From: Tieghemiomyces parasiticus
Lineage: Eukaryota > Kickxellomycota > Dimargaritomycetes > Dimargaritales > Dimargaritaceae
Reading direction: 5' to 3'
DNA length: 15,352 nt
NCBI GenBank assembly: GCA_027575765.1
Contig: JANBPT010001065.1
Location: 1-15,352 of the forward strand
Each line of letters starts with the position of its first letter. Within the stretch, counting starts at the first letter, position 1. The position numbers and the translations under genes were made by a program. The notes below the pieces were generated by a model, which had not been told where the DNA came from, made no database searches, and saw only the letters and a list, made by a program, of their open reading frames with translations. Below, one piece after another: positions 1 through 10,200 of the stretch.

Positions 1-104
1 CTTGCCGCTCCCAAGCGTCCGCGGCAACCTGCGGATCAAATGTTTCCCCGGACGTCGCATCTACCGGGGCCGCAACCGTTCCCCATCTCTCTCTCTCTAC
101 CCTC
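1..104 (-). CDS. Possible exon of an unrecognised minus-strand gene running off the left edge
   Basis: On the minus strand the frame is open from about base 204 to the window edge with no stop. A plausible acceptor (CCAG) ends at 105. The predicted peptide includes the stretch PVDATSGETFDPQ followed by VAADAWERQ, which looks protein-like but matches no family I recognise. The acceptor phase is compatible with the candidate exon at 397-583, but the intervening intron would be about 290 nt, longer than the others here. The stretch is GC-rich, so a 68-codon open frame could arise by chance. Treat as a hint only. Confidence 0.25.
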
Positions 105-396
105 CTGGCTGGTGGCGCGGCCGGCCCCTGGCCCACTCGACCCCGCACACGTTCGGGATGTGCGCCCTGCTGCCGCCGCCTTGACCTCCGCACTGCCTTT
201 CACAGGCCAGGCTAGGCCAGGGGCGGCTCATTTCTGCCTTGCGTTATCTGGTGCAGAGCACACTGAAACGTCGGTGTCCCTATGATCAAGCTGACTGCGG
301 CCGTTTCAATCCCGCACTTTACACAGCAGCCCTGCATCTTCAGCATGTCTGGCAGCCGCGCTCCATTTCATGTGGGGCCTTCTTGTATCACCCCAC

Positions 397-583
397 CTGG
401 GCCCGTCACTAATGAATCCAACCCTTTCCTCCTCGTCGGGGGAGATGGGGGTTGTAGAGGCCATGGGACGGGTACTGAAATTGACACGGTCTGAAACGTT
501 GAGGTAACTCGCCCATTTCTGCCATTGGTCGCCGTTATCTTCAAAGGGGATGATGAGGCCAAGTCTGAGGCCAGCCGTCTCCT
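397..583 (-). CDS. Possible internal exon of an unrecognised minus-strand gene
   Basis: The frame is open on the minus strand between a pyrimidine-rich acceptor ending GCAG (just above 583) and a possible donor GTGGGG (just below 397). It encodes about 61 codons, with segments such as LGLIIPFEDNGDQWQKWASY and SPDEEERVGFISDGP, of balanced composition and moderately GC-rich third positions. I do not recognise a family. It may belong with the candidate exon at 1-104, the phases being compatible. I found no convincing upstream exon or start codon, so this could be a gene remnant or a chance frame. Confidence 0.3.
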
Positions 584-2083
584 CTGCCGCGGGTAGCCAG
601 GTAATACGGTGACGGTAGAGGACAGGTGGCGGCAATGGCGGGCGGCTGACACACTGCGTCGTCACTTTGACGCATCTTGCAAACCTAGGCCGAGGGTACG
701 GGCCAGGTTATCGCGGGCACTAGCGTGCCATCCAGATCACCCCGGCTGCGCCCCCTCCGGCCTCGGCTCGCGTCGTACGATTCTGAAGCGTCGCCCTCCC
801 CAACCTCCAGCCAAGGTGGCGCGGCCGGGATGATCTGGATTACAGGCCCCCGTCTGTCCGCCCTTGTGAACCGCCAGCGGATCAATTTCGGGGTACTAAG
901 CGACCCGTTAATGGCCAGCTAAACAATGGGGTTGGAGAGGGGGTGAGAAGGGCCGCGCCACTGCTATGTAATCTTGCTTATTTATCCCCCTCTTTTCACC
1001 AAGCGATCAGATTCGGATTATGCAACCCCATCATTGGCCTTTCTAATGGCAATGGGGAATACGGAAACAGCACAGCAGCCGTGGCGAGACGCATTAGGCG
1101 GCGCAATACAATTACATCAGTTGGGGAGGTTGTAAAATGGGCCATCTAGACCCTAAACAGGCGACCGGCGAAAGCCTGACACCTCAGCCGGGGTTGTCAT
1201 CAGCTTTGTTCGTCTCATTGGGTGTCTTTATCATGAATGTGACAGCGATTGGCACGTCACGGATGTTTTGCGACAGCCTGCCTTCTCGTGATACTCTCGT
1301 TGACTCTCCCGGCGGTACCCCGGAACCACTCGAGCTAGCTTTCCAAGGTCCGTAACGGCATACCTTCCCTCACCTCCGCCGCTTCCGTCTGTCTTCCATA
1401 ACGCTGTTCTTTTGAAGGCCAAGCCACCGCCCGGTTCATCACCACGATTTAACCTACGCGGTACGGGAATAGGGCCGTACACTAGGCTACAGATTCCTTC
1501 CTAAATGATCCAGGGCGGCATTTGGCTGACTAGTCTCCAAGGATGTGGTGACACCCGGCGGCCCAAAGTGGATGGCGGCTGAAACAAGACTATCCGGTAC
1601 CAGGACCGTCGACACAGCAACGAATCCAGCCCGTATTCGTAGTCGAAACCCAATCAGGGCTCGTCTGCTATGGGAACCTGGCAGTGTGTGTCTCACTAGC
1701 GTTCGAGGTCGAAGTTCGTCCTTAAAGTGTACCTTGTTAGTGACCATTAGCCCTCGCAGTGAGGGTTCCTCCGTCCGGGTCGGCCGGCTGACCCCACTTC
1801 ACATTGCAGATGGCTAGGGCCGCCAGATCAGTCTCTAGCCTGTTCTCCGTTTACTCCGTGCTGGATCCATGGGAACGGCGGTGGATGTCAGCGTAGCCAT
1901 TGTTTCAGGCAGGGGTTGATCGGGTCGGTTGTTATGGTATTGCAATTGGATAAACCGCCACGCCGGCATTATCGGTGCTGTACAGTTGTCCAATCGGACT
2001 ACGCTAAACCGACAGAGTGGAAACTACAGTGACCGACTTTGAAACTTCCGACCATTCCGCATCACTGGCACCGTAACTACCAA

Positions 2084-2140
2084 GGTCCTCAGCGTCTCCT
2101 TTTCATAGTGACGGTGCGGACCAGTAGGAGACTGAGGACC
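2084..2140. repeat. Imperfect inverted repeat (15-bp stem, CG bulge, 25-nt loop)
   Basis: The left arm is GGTCCTCAG (2084-2092) plus TCTCCT (2095-2100), separated by CG. The right arm is AGGAGA (2126-2131) plus CTGAGGACC (2132-2140), an exact reverse complement apart from the CG bulge. The loop is 2101-2125. A second, partial complementarity links ACTGGCACCGT-like sequence just upstream (about 2065-2075) to ACGGTGCGG..CCAGT inside the loop, so two alternative folds are possible. It lies far from any recognised gene. Confidence 0.6.
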
Positions 2141-2702
2141 CCCATTTTGCGGGTGAGCGAATGTAGGATTCCGTTACATCTCGTCCTGTGATGAACGTTT
2201 GTTGGCTGTCCCTCCCGCCACAGTCCATGGTCAGACAGCATCTATCGTCAATAGGGCAAGCATGGTTCACTAGACATGCCAAGGCTTTCCCATACTCCTC
2301 AGCCGTTTTGAGAGGTCAGTCCCGTTATCTATTGCCGGTACAAAAGTCACCGAATTGGTACGTGTCGCATCGAACCGTTAGGGCTGAGGCAGGACGCATC
2401 ACGAATTTTTGGCCTGGAACAACTGCCATCTGGTATAGTCTAGCCCAGTAACTGTCCTGGGCGACCGCTAAAGAGACTTAGACAATATTTAGCATGGGGT
2501 GGAAAGGACCCTTGGCAATTTTATTACCCTGGGCCTTTGCATGTCTGGGCGACATTCAAAGTGGGCTTTGCTATATGTTGGCCTTTTGCAATGATGAATC
2601 AGCCGAGGCGAAGTAAATGGCTTCGAAATCAACGGATTGTACAATGAGGATTGGCCCCAGCCCGGGCCTATCCCGATCCGACGCCCTAGGTGCACACACA
2701 AT

Positions 2703-2714
2703 CCCCCCCCCCCC
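2703..2714. repeat. Poly-C homopolymer (12 nt)
   Basis: Twelve consecutive C residues within a C/CT-rich segment. The tract sits inside several overlapping short ORFs and creates their Pro- or Gly-rich stretches, which argues against those ORFs being genes. Its length is a likely site of sequencing or replication slippage. Confidence 0.9.
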
Positions 2715-4045
2715 TCTGCTCCTCCCTCCCCGGACGATGACCACAACCCACCTTCCACATCAGCTCTGGGAGAGGCGCACCAGACAGGGGAGCCCATGCG
2801 GTGACCCAGGAGACCGACTTGTCCCTCGCCTTCTGGGCCAGGGTCTGGTCTGTCACTGACGGTTGGCTCAGACTCGGATCCACTGCAGAAGCCAGTTCTC
2901 CTCCTCGAACTACCCACGCCTGATTGTAGTGAGCGGTACTTCACCCTCAAGAGACATCCCAAGGGGACTTGGGCTCAATAGCAAGGCAGTCTCACCGAAT
3001 CGATCTACTCGGAACAAGGCACTGCATCCCATCAACCCTTTAACTATAATTTACTACTTTAATTGGTCATGGTAGGTACATTATCAGTATGAGTTTGATT
3101 AGAGTCAATGATGAATAATGTGGCCCATACTAGTGATGTTCTTCGTTTATTTTGAGACTGAGGAAATACACTTGCCATAGGTACTACTAGGAATGTGCTA
3201 AGGAGCTAGACTGCGATACGGGAAGTTCGAATGCGCCAGGTCTTTTCGATTGAAGAGCGGGGGAATGTTTTCCAGTAGGATCCTCCGCTATTGAGATTCG
3301 TACTTTATTGGGGAGGGGGTAGTCTGAACTAGCTGTTTAGACGTCCATAGCAGGCGGGAGTAGGTAGATCTAGAGGCTATGGGTGTGAGTCCGTCGAAAT
3401 TGAAGTACCATAACACCACAGACAGGAACACTATCGGGCAGATTAGTGCCACGTCGGTAGCAGTACAAACTCTTATCCCAATGACTGATAGGGTTAGGTT
3501 GGACTGGCGTTCACTATCTGGACCGGGATAGTCAATTCCACTTATCCTTTCCCTTAGACGCCATACATCATGGCAAGTGGGTGCCGTAGCCCAGTGAACT
3601 GCGGGTGCTTGGGCGCAATAGACGACCTCTGCAAGGTCTCCTTTCCCATCTTAGCCGCAGTCAATCGTTCACCCTCAGGATCCAGGGAGTTGGCACCAAT
3701 CATTTTGGACCTGGTACCATTGCCAAGGCAAGTCCCGATGGGGGCTACTGGAAAGCAACCGAGTTCATGAGTCAACCTCGCCGGCATGCTTCGTTCACCA
3801 ACACTGTGGACTGAGGTAGCTTTACGTTATATATAGCAAGGACCGGCGACCTTAAACCCCGCGGCGCAATGTTAGAGGTGGTCAGGTCATGTCGACCCAG
3901 ATGCTAACCTCAATGAGTGGCCTCCTCGGCACTTCACCGGCGGCTACCAATGGGCTAGGAGCAACCGACAAAGGGAGAAAGGGTGTAGATTGTGGGCCGC
4001 TTGGCGGTATGGTGGTTGGATGGGTCCCTCAAGGCACCTGAACCC

Positions 4046-4068
4046 GTGACCGCAGGGCCGGCGGTCAC
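4046..4068. repeat. Perfect 8-bp inverted repeat with 7-nt loop
   Basis: GTGACCGC (4046-4053) and GCGGTCAC (4061-4068) are exact reverse complements around AGGGCCG. About 65 bp downstream is a separate 10-bp palindrome, GACCCGGGTC (4133-4142). Both lie 0.8-0.9 kb upstream of the transporter start, too far to assign a role with confidence. They could be an operator-like site or chance in GC-rich DNA. Confidence 0.5.
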
Positions 4069-4870
4069 AGTTGAGAGGCCCTTCCTCTGCTTCCGCCCCC
4101 TCGTCTTTCACCTTGGCCATCGGTCGGTAGGTGACCCGGGTCGCTGGCGCCAGCCGCCGAGACCCAACAACCCACCCTCTTCGACCCTGTGCGGCTATCC
4201 TCCCACCTGGGGTATCTATGGCCATGCACCTTCCCTGCCTACCCTCCACAGCCGCCCTGAGTCAACGCTATTGGGTTTTAAACTTCCGCTGCAAGATTTG
4301 CCATCTCGCCCCACAAGCTTTCAACACTAGGCCAATCACTCGGCTCGTCTCGGTATTTTTTCCAACCCCCTCTAGCTTGGCCTATATATCAACGCCATTC
4401 CCTTGTCTATCCGCACTCGAGAAGCCTTGCTTGCCACGCCGCGTTAGCTCTGCCCCGCCACCGCCGCCAACCAACAGCGCCTAACCCGTTGACCCCTTCG
4501 CCCTCCCCTCCCCCTACTACCCTCGTACCCACTACACCTCAGCCTGGGCACGGGCGGTGAGTGTTTCCAGTGGCACCCCGTCGTCCGCCTTGCCCGGTTT
4601 CCGACCGACTCCCCTTGTCCGCCATCGATTAGATTACTACCTACCTTGCTGACCTTTACTTCGACACATGTGAACCATCTCGTCCAAGTTACACAGCCAC
4701 CTTCCGCTCGCCACTGCCCTGAATCCTCTTCCGGTCTCACTGGCTATTGTTCTCGGGCCTTTTACACCTGTCCCCTTCCTCCTCATTGTCTAGTCTCTCC
4801 GCCCTAGTTTTAGCTCGAAATTGCTCCCTAGTCTTCAGTCAATCCAACTGCTTTTCGGCCGTGGGAGATA

Positions 4871-4879
4871 TTAAATAAG
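4871..4879 (+). promoter_or_regulatory. Possible TATA-like element upstream of the transporter gene
   Basis: TTAAATAAG lies 74 bp before the transporter ATG, after a pyrimidine-rich stretch. The position and sequence fit a TATA-like core promoter element, but no transcription start can be seen from sequence alone. Confidence 0.35.
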
Positions 4880-4952
4880 GCGTTCTACGAAAGCCCTCGT
4901 CCCAACCCGGCGCCAGTCTCATCTACCCCTCCGACGACTAGCTGCGGCCGCC

Positions 4953-6743
4953 ATGTCGCCTCGCAGTCCACCAACGTCACCGCCTCTGGTGACGCGGTCC
5001 AAGTCCAACCACTCCATCGTCTCCGTTTCCTCGGCCACCTCAGCGCGTATAACTCACCGGCGCGTGGAGGGCGGGGGTGCCCCGGGCCCCGTCGACTCGG
5101 ACGCCCCATTCGCCCACGATGAAGCTGACCCGGCCGCCAAAGGACCCCGCGGGACCGACGCCCCAGCCGGTAGCGCCGACGGTCTGTACGCGGTCCACGT
5201 TCCTTCCCGGCGGCCGTCTGAGGAGTCCACTGCTGGCTCGGTGGTGGGCCGCGACCTGCCCACCGCCAACGTGGAGGAACCTGGCGCCACAATCTTCTCG
5301 TGCGTAGTCAATCTGTGCAACACCATCCTCGGCTCGGGCACCTTGGCCATGCCGACTGCCCTGGCCTCCGTAGGCCTGCTCCTGGGCAGTGGTATTGTCA
5401 TCTTCTCGGCCTGCGCCTCGTCACTGGGCCTGTACCTGCTTTCACGCTGCGCCCGGCTTACTGACGGCCGCAACGCGTCCTTCTTCACCGTAAGCCAGCT
5501 CACCTACCCGAAGGCATCCCTGTTCTTCGATCTGGCCATCGCCATCAAATGTTTCGGGGTGAGTATCTCCTACTTGATAATCTTCGGGGAGGTCATGCCC
5601 CAGGTAGTGGCTGCCATCGCCGAACTCGAACCCAAGAACGTCATGACCCACTTGCAGGTGGACCCGCACCCTTCGGTGTTGCTGCACATGTTGACGAGCC
5701 GTTACTTTTGGGTCACCGCCGCCATGGTGATTCTGACGCCCCTGTCGTTCTTGCGCCGCCTCGACTCGCTACGGTACACGTCCATGGTGGCCCTCATGGC
5801 CCTGATTTATCTTGTCATTGTCGTGGTGGTCAACTTCTTCGACCCCAGCCGACCCCCTCCACCGCCCGGCAGCGTGTCCATGATTAAGCTGTCCCCACAG
5901 TTCTTCACCAATCTGCCCATCTTTGTGTTCGCCTTCACCTGTCACCAAAATATTTTCACCGTGTACAACGAGCTGCGTGACAATTCGCCCCGGCAGGTCA
6001 ACAGCACTATTCGCATCGCCGTCAGCGCGGCCGCCAGTATGTACCTCATTGTGGGCATACTGGGCTACCTCACCTTCGGTGACGACGTCCTACCCAACAT
6101 CATATTGATGTACCAGAGTGGCCCTATGGTCACCTTCGGCCAACTGGCCATCGGCGTCCTGATGCTACTGTCCTACCCACTCCAATGCCACCCCTGTCGC
6201 GCCTGTCTCGACAAGGTCATTTCTGGCCACGTTCTGCCGTACTTTGCGTCTAAATGGGATGACCGCTCCGCCCTCCTGAGCGGCGAGGACGGTATGCTGA
6301 CCCCGTCCACGCGGTCAGGCGGGGACTATGTGGCTGAGCGACGCCAGGCCTCCGCCGGCCGTACCGGTGACGGCTATGAGGCTCTGCCGGACCTCGACGA
6401 CGTCCTCGGTATCGAGCCCTCGACGGGTATTGTGCGCGTCCCGCGGCCCGCTGCTCCGGTAGCCATGTCTCGCCTCATGTACGTGACTGTCACGCTCGGG
6501 ATATTATCAAGCACTTACCTGGTAGCCATGATAGTCTCTCAACTCGATTTGGTGCTGGCGTTCGTTGGATCTACGGGGTCGACTACCGTTTCCTTTATCC
6601 TACCTGGCCTGTTCTTCTACAAGTCCCGTCAGAATGCCCCTTGGTCGTTGCTCAAGGTACTCTCCGTTCTCCTAGCCGCCTACGGGTTCTTTATCATGAC
6701 CATCTGCCTCTCCTTCAACGTTGCCCGGTTATTCCAGGCGTGA
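4953..6743 (+). CDS. Vacuolar-type amino-acid transporter, SLC38/AVT family (AAAP superfamily)
   Basis: A single uninterrupted 596-residue frame. Residues 1-110 are a Ser/Pro-rich, probably cytosolic tail, common in fungal AVT proteins. The membrane domain starts at about residue 111 with NLCNTILGSGTLAMP (120-134), the family's first-helix signature. CHQNIFTVYNEL (330-341) is the conserved block of the AVT5/6/7 and SLC38 branch, and GSTGSTTVSFILPGLFFY (539-556) marks the late helices. I count about 11 hydrophobic segments, with a hydrophilic loop of roughly 75 residues (about 430-505) before the last three. By family knowledge it moves amino acids across the vacuolar or plasma membrane by proton or sodium coupling; substrate and direction cannot be told from sequence. 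The start is chosen because GCCGCCATG is a strong initiation context. Unlike its intron-rich neighbours it has no intron. It converges with AIP1, 503 bp apart. Confidence 0.93.
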   Translation: MSPRSPPTSPPLVTRSKSNHSIVSVSSATSARITHRRVEGGGAPGPVDSDAPFAHDEADPAAKGPRGTDAPAGSADGLYAVHVPSRRPSEESTAGSVVGRDLPTANVEEPGATIFSCVVNLCNTILGSGTLAMPTALASVGLLLGSGIVIFSACASSLGLYLLSRCARLTDGRNASFFTVSQLTYPKASLFFDLAIAIKCFGVSISYLIIFGEVMPQVVAAIAELEPKNVMTHLQVDPHPSVLLHMLTSRYFWVTAAMVILTPLSFLRRLDSLRYTSMVALMALIYLVIVVVVNFFDPSRPPPPPGSVSMIKLSPQFFTNLPIFVFAFTCHQNIFTVYNELRDNSPRQVNSTIRIAVSAAASMYLIVGILGYLTFGDDVLPNIILMYQSGPMVTFGQLAIGVLMLLSYPLQCHPCRACLDKVISGHVLPYFASKWDDRSALLSGEDGMLTPSTRSGGDYVAERRQASAGRTGDGYEALPDLDDVLGIEPSTGIVRVPRPAAPVAMSRLMYVTVTLGILSSTYLVAMIVSQLDLVLAFVGSTGSTTVSFILPGLFFYKSRQNAPWSLLKVLSVLLAAYGFFIMTICLSFNVARLFQA

Positions 6744-7246
6744 GGCGTCGGATGGTATGATAAGACCGATTGTAATCACCAGGCTGCCCCCCTCCCCTCT
6801 CGGCTGGTGCCTTTGAGCAACCTTGACACAGGGGGCGGGGGGTCCTCACCGATGCCGACTGTCCCCGATCCCCTCTCGTTTTTCTTTATTTTCAGCTTCA
6901 TCTTATATGCGCCTACACCTGCTAACCATATCTCTCAATCTACGTTTAATCTGCCCTGCCAGAGCGATCCGTCAGCCTTCTCTATTCACCTCACCCTTGT
7001 AAAACCTCCCGACATCCATAAACTCCCCCCAATCGACTTTCTGACCGTGGTGAACTGCACCTAGCCGGCTAGACCCCGGCTCTCCATAATGGTCGACAGC
7101 CTCCACCCGGACCTTGGGCTGGTTGGTAGCCGATGACGTTTTATAGCCACCAAGTTGCGTTACATCAATCAGGGGAAACATGGTGCGTGAGTTCTGAGCA
7201 GCGCACATGGCGCAGCTTAAGGGCGATAAACAGGGCTCTATGGGAT
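6744..7246. other. Convergent intergenic region between the transporter and AIP1 stop codons
   Basis: About 500 bp between two converging genes, so it should contain both 3' ends. It has pyrimidine-rich and T-rich tracts (for example 6877-6893). I see no convincing coding frame. An AATAAA on the minus strand is listed separately. I found no plus-strand AATAAA after the transporter stop. Confidence 0.6.
6885..6890 (-). terminator. Possible AATAAA polyadenylation signal for AIP1
   Basis: The plus strand reads TTTATT, giving AATAAA on the minus strand, about 360 nt after the AIP1 stop. A hexamer in a T-rich tract can occur by chance and fungal signals are degenerate, so this is tentative. Confidence 0.25.
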
Positions 7247-10200
7247 CTACTCGGGGTAGGTGAGTGACCAGACTCGGACGGAACCGTTGCTGCCCGTAGT
7301 CAGCAGATGCTGATCATCCAGGAAATGAACGCTAGTGACACCACCGAGGTGGGCGCCTGCGGACAGGGGAGGGGGGGGATTCGTGGTAGGGAAGGTAAAC
7401 GACAGGTGAGTCATGCGTCCTGTGTAGCGCGGTGCTGGTCATGCGGTTGGACTGACGATAAAACGAAAGGAAAGGTGGCGGAGCTGCCTTCCCGACGATC
7501 AACGTCTAGGTTGGCCACTTACCCTTGATCGTAATGCGCGTCATGGGCTTCTCCACACTATACACGTAGACGTTGGAGTCGAGCGACGAGCTGGCCAGGA
7601 ACAGGCTGTCCGCACGCCATTCGATGCCGTTGACTTTGGCGGTGTGGAACACCCACTGCGAGATTTTCACCTGGGGGATGGAAGAGGGGGCATAGGTAGA
7701 AAAGGGCCACCGTCAATGAGAGGGTGCGTTGGTCGGTTGGTTAAAAATCGAGCAGGGAAACAAAGAGACCGTGCCGTCCAAGCGACCACGGCTAATACAG
7801 GGCGGACCGGTTTGCAGCCGTGATGGGTAGACCTACCTCGCCGCTCGCGGGGTCGTACACCAGGATTTTGCCCAGACCGTCGGCAGCCGCCACCAGAGAA
7901 CCGTCCGGTGAGAAGCGCACAGCCGTGATGGCCGAGCGGTTGTTCTTTAGGGTCTGGGTCGGTTTGAGGCCCAGGCCATCGAAGTCGTAGATGGTACATT
8001 GGTGGTTCTACGGGTCGTACATTGAATAACGTACAAAGACGAGTATGTGGAGACAGCAGGTTAGCGATTTCCTGTGACGGGTGCAGCGTTCCGAGCTCTG
8101 GTGGCTATAAAGCAAACAATAAAATTAACCCGACACTTCCGGTTTACGATCATCCAACGGCACCTACCTCGAAACCCACAACGACGCGGTCGCCGCGGAC
8201 GGTGGCGTGGATCGCGGTGGGGCGGTGGTCGATCGGGAAACGCTGCTTCACCTCGCCGGAAGCAGAGAGGAGCAGTACTTCGTTCGTCTGGCCAATCTCA
8301 AGGGTGCTCCCGTCGGCTAGGACGTCGAGCTGGCGAGGCTGACTATCGAGAGACACCGTCAGCGATCTGGCGTCGTAGGCGACATAGGCGGAGGGTGACA
8401 GTTTAGCGTGACCCTTCGGGTGCGTTGATAGGTTAGTGTACATCAGTAGCGTCGCCCTACATCCCCTTCAATGCGTTTCTGATAAAGACCAGTCCCTCAC
8501 TATGGGGGCATCCACTTTCGAAACCCCCCCCACCCCTTAAACTTACTCGAACTGGTGGGTCAGGGCTGAAACCCCGCGTACCACGTCGTCCATACCAGCG
8601 GTGACGACGGTCTTACCGCGGGACGCAATGGACATGATCTGGCTAGGGTGGCCGTTGCCCGTCACGAGCTGAGGGGTCCCAGCCAGATCGGCGTCAAATT
8701 GCCAGCTGCAGACGCGGCCGTCGTAGCTGCCCGTGTACAAGGTCTGGTCCTCCGTCAGGGCCGAGGCGGTGATGGCCTTCTGGTGACCGTGCAGGGTCCG
8801 CACCGTTCGTACAGCCTCGGTACGTGGGTCGAGGTAGAAGAGGTCACCGGACTGGCCCAGTGTCACCACGTGCTCGCCGGCCCATAGGTTGCCCACTTGC
8901 TGGTCTAGGTAGCTACCGTACTGGTCGAAGGTGAGGCTCGATACCAGCTGCTGGGTCTGTGCATCCCACAGTTTCACCGTGCTGTCTCCAGCCGAGGTCA
9001 AAAACTGTCGGCTGTCGGGGCTCCAGGCCAAGGCGTAAATGCTGCCGGTGTGACCGGTATCGCCGCCTCCCATGGCTGCTAGCTTCTCGCCGGTCTTGCC
9101 GTCGTACAAAAAGATCTAGATAACAAGGAGCGGGGCAATTTACGTAGGGAGGTGAAGGCAGATGAGTGAAAGGTTGGGCAGAGATGCAGCGCAACCTGCC
9201 TACCTTTTGTTTCCTACTTGTAGCTCCTTTGTCGTGACCCACCTTCTTATCGGCGCCCACGGAGGCAAACAGGTCGCCATTGGGGGCGTAGCGGACATCG
9301 TTGACGAACCCGGCATGATCATGGATGGAGGACTTTAGCTTGTAAGGCGCGCCGTAATAGAACACCACGGTGCCGTCGTCGGAAGCGGTGGCGGCGCGGA
9401 ACGGGCGACCACTGGGTCGCATGGTGCAGGCGTTGATGACACGGCTGTGGCCAGTCACCTCTCCGACAGAGTTACCCGTGTCGAACAGGAAGACGTGGCC
9501 GAACCGGTCCTTGCCGTCCCCTACCGCCATCAGACGCTTGCTCTCGGCGTCCCAGGCCAGATCGCGGATCTCGCCCGAGCTTACGGCTGTCTCATTCTTG
9601 AGTAAATTCTCCTCCTGGGTAGCGTCCCAAACGCGCACGGTACCGCTGGCATCTAATGGCCCAGGGGTCAGCGGAGGGAGGTAGATGGGTATACGGTTAA
9701 GTCATCGGTGGGGGGAGTTCAAGTACGGCCCGGCTTCCCGGTTCTCGTAATTCCAGATCAGCTATGCGGGGAGAGGGGGAGGGGTTCGGCTGAGACTAAA
9801 GGTGTCTGTCACTTACCGCCGGAGGCGACGTAGTAGCCACTCGGGGCGAAGCGGGCCACGGTGGTGCGAGTACGGTGGCCCACGTACTCGGTAGCGATGG
9901 TCGGGTTAGACAGGTTGCGAATAAAAATGGATTTGCCGTTGGCGTACACGAGCTGCTCGCCCTTGGGGTCAGCACTCAGCTTGACCGCCTGACCACGCGT
10001 GGTCGGCGGGTTGGGGGCGAAGAGGTACTCTGCAGGTAACGGTAGCAGAGGTTCCAAAACATGTAACCGTGGTGAGTTAATACGGGGGAGCTCGGTGTTA
10101 GGCCACTAGACACTAACGGTTTGCGTGGCAGGGCAAAGCGAGGGGCGACGAAAGTCACATAGGGGAAAGGTTTCTCCGTATGGCTAGTCTTGCTAGCCAT

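Larger units (their letters stand above)
584..4850. other. Long gene-poor stretch with no recognisable coding sequence
   Basis: About 4.3 kb with only short ORFs (up to 157 codons, several lacking ATG) that overlap one another on both strands and show no domain, motif or family I recognise. It includes a 12-nt poly-C run (2703-2714), AT-richer DNA around 3040-3560, TATATATAG at 3828-3836, a CTATATATC element near 4382, and the inverted repeats listed separately. The final 500 bases before the transporter gene are pyrimidine-rich on the plus strand and probably belong to its upstream region. I saw no transposase or reverse-transcriptase motif, tRNA or rRNA. It could be intergenic DNA, a decayed gene or a non-coding RNA locus. 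Confidence 0.5.

Noticed and set aside
2489..2962. 157-codon minus-strand open frame
   Set aside because: It lacks an ATG at its start, crosses the poly-C tract, which gives its Gly-rich stretch, and resembles no family.
3180..3242. B-box-like GTTCGAAT suggesting a tRNA
   Set aside because: The flanking bases do not form a T-arm stem, and there is no matching A box or acceptor stem at tRNA spacing.
5054..5503. 149-codon minus-strand frame opposite the transporter
   Set aside because: It is a shadow of the GC-rich transporter coding frame, with no motif of its own.
9976..10200. Alternative AIP1 starts: a frame from 10200 and a TTG start at 10057
   Set aside because: The first runs in a different frame from the conserved sequence, and the second is not ATG. 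The spliced start MSATAK joined to YLFAPNPPTTRG fits the family.
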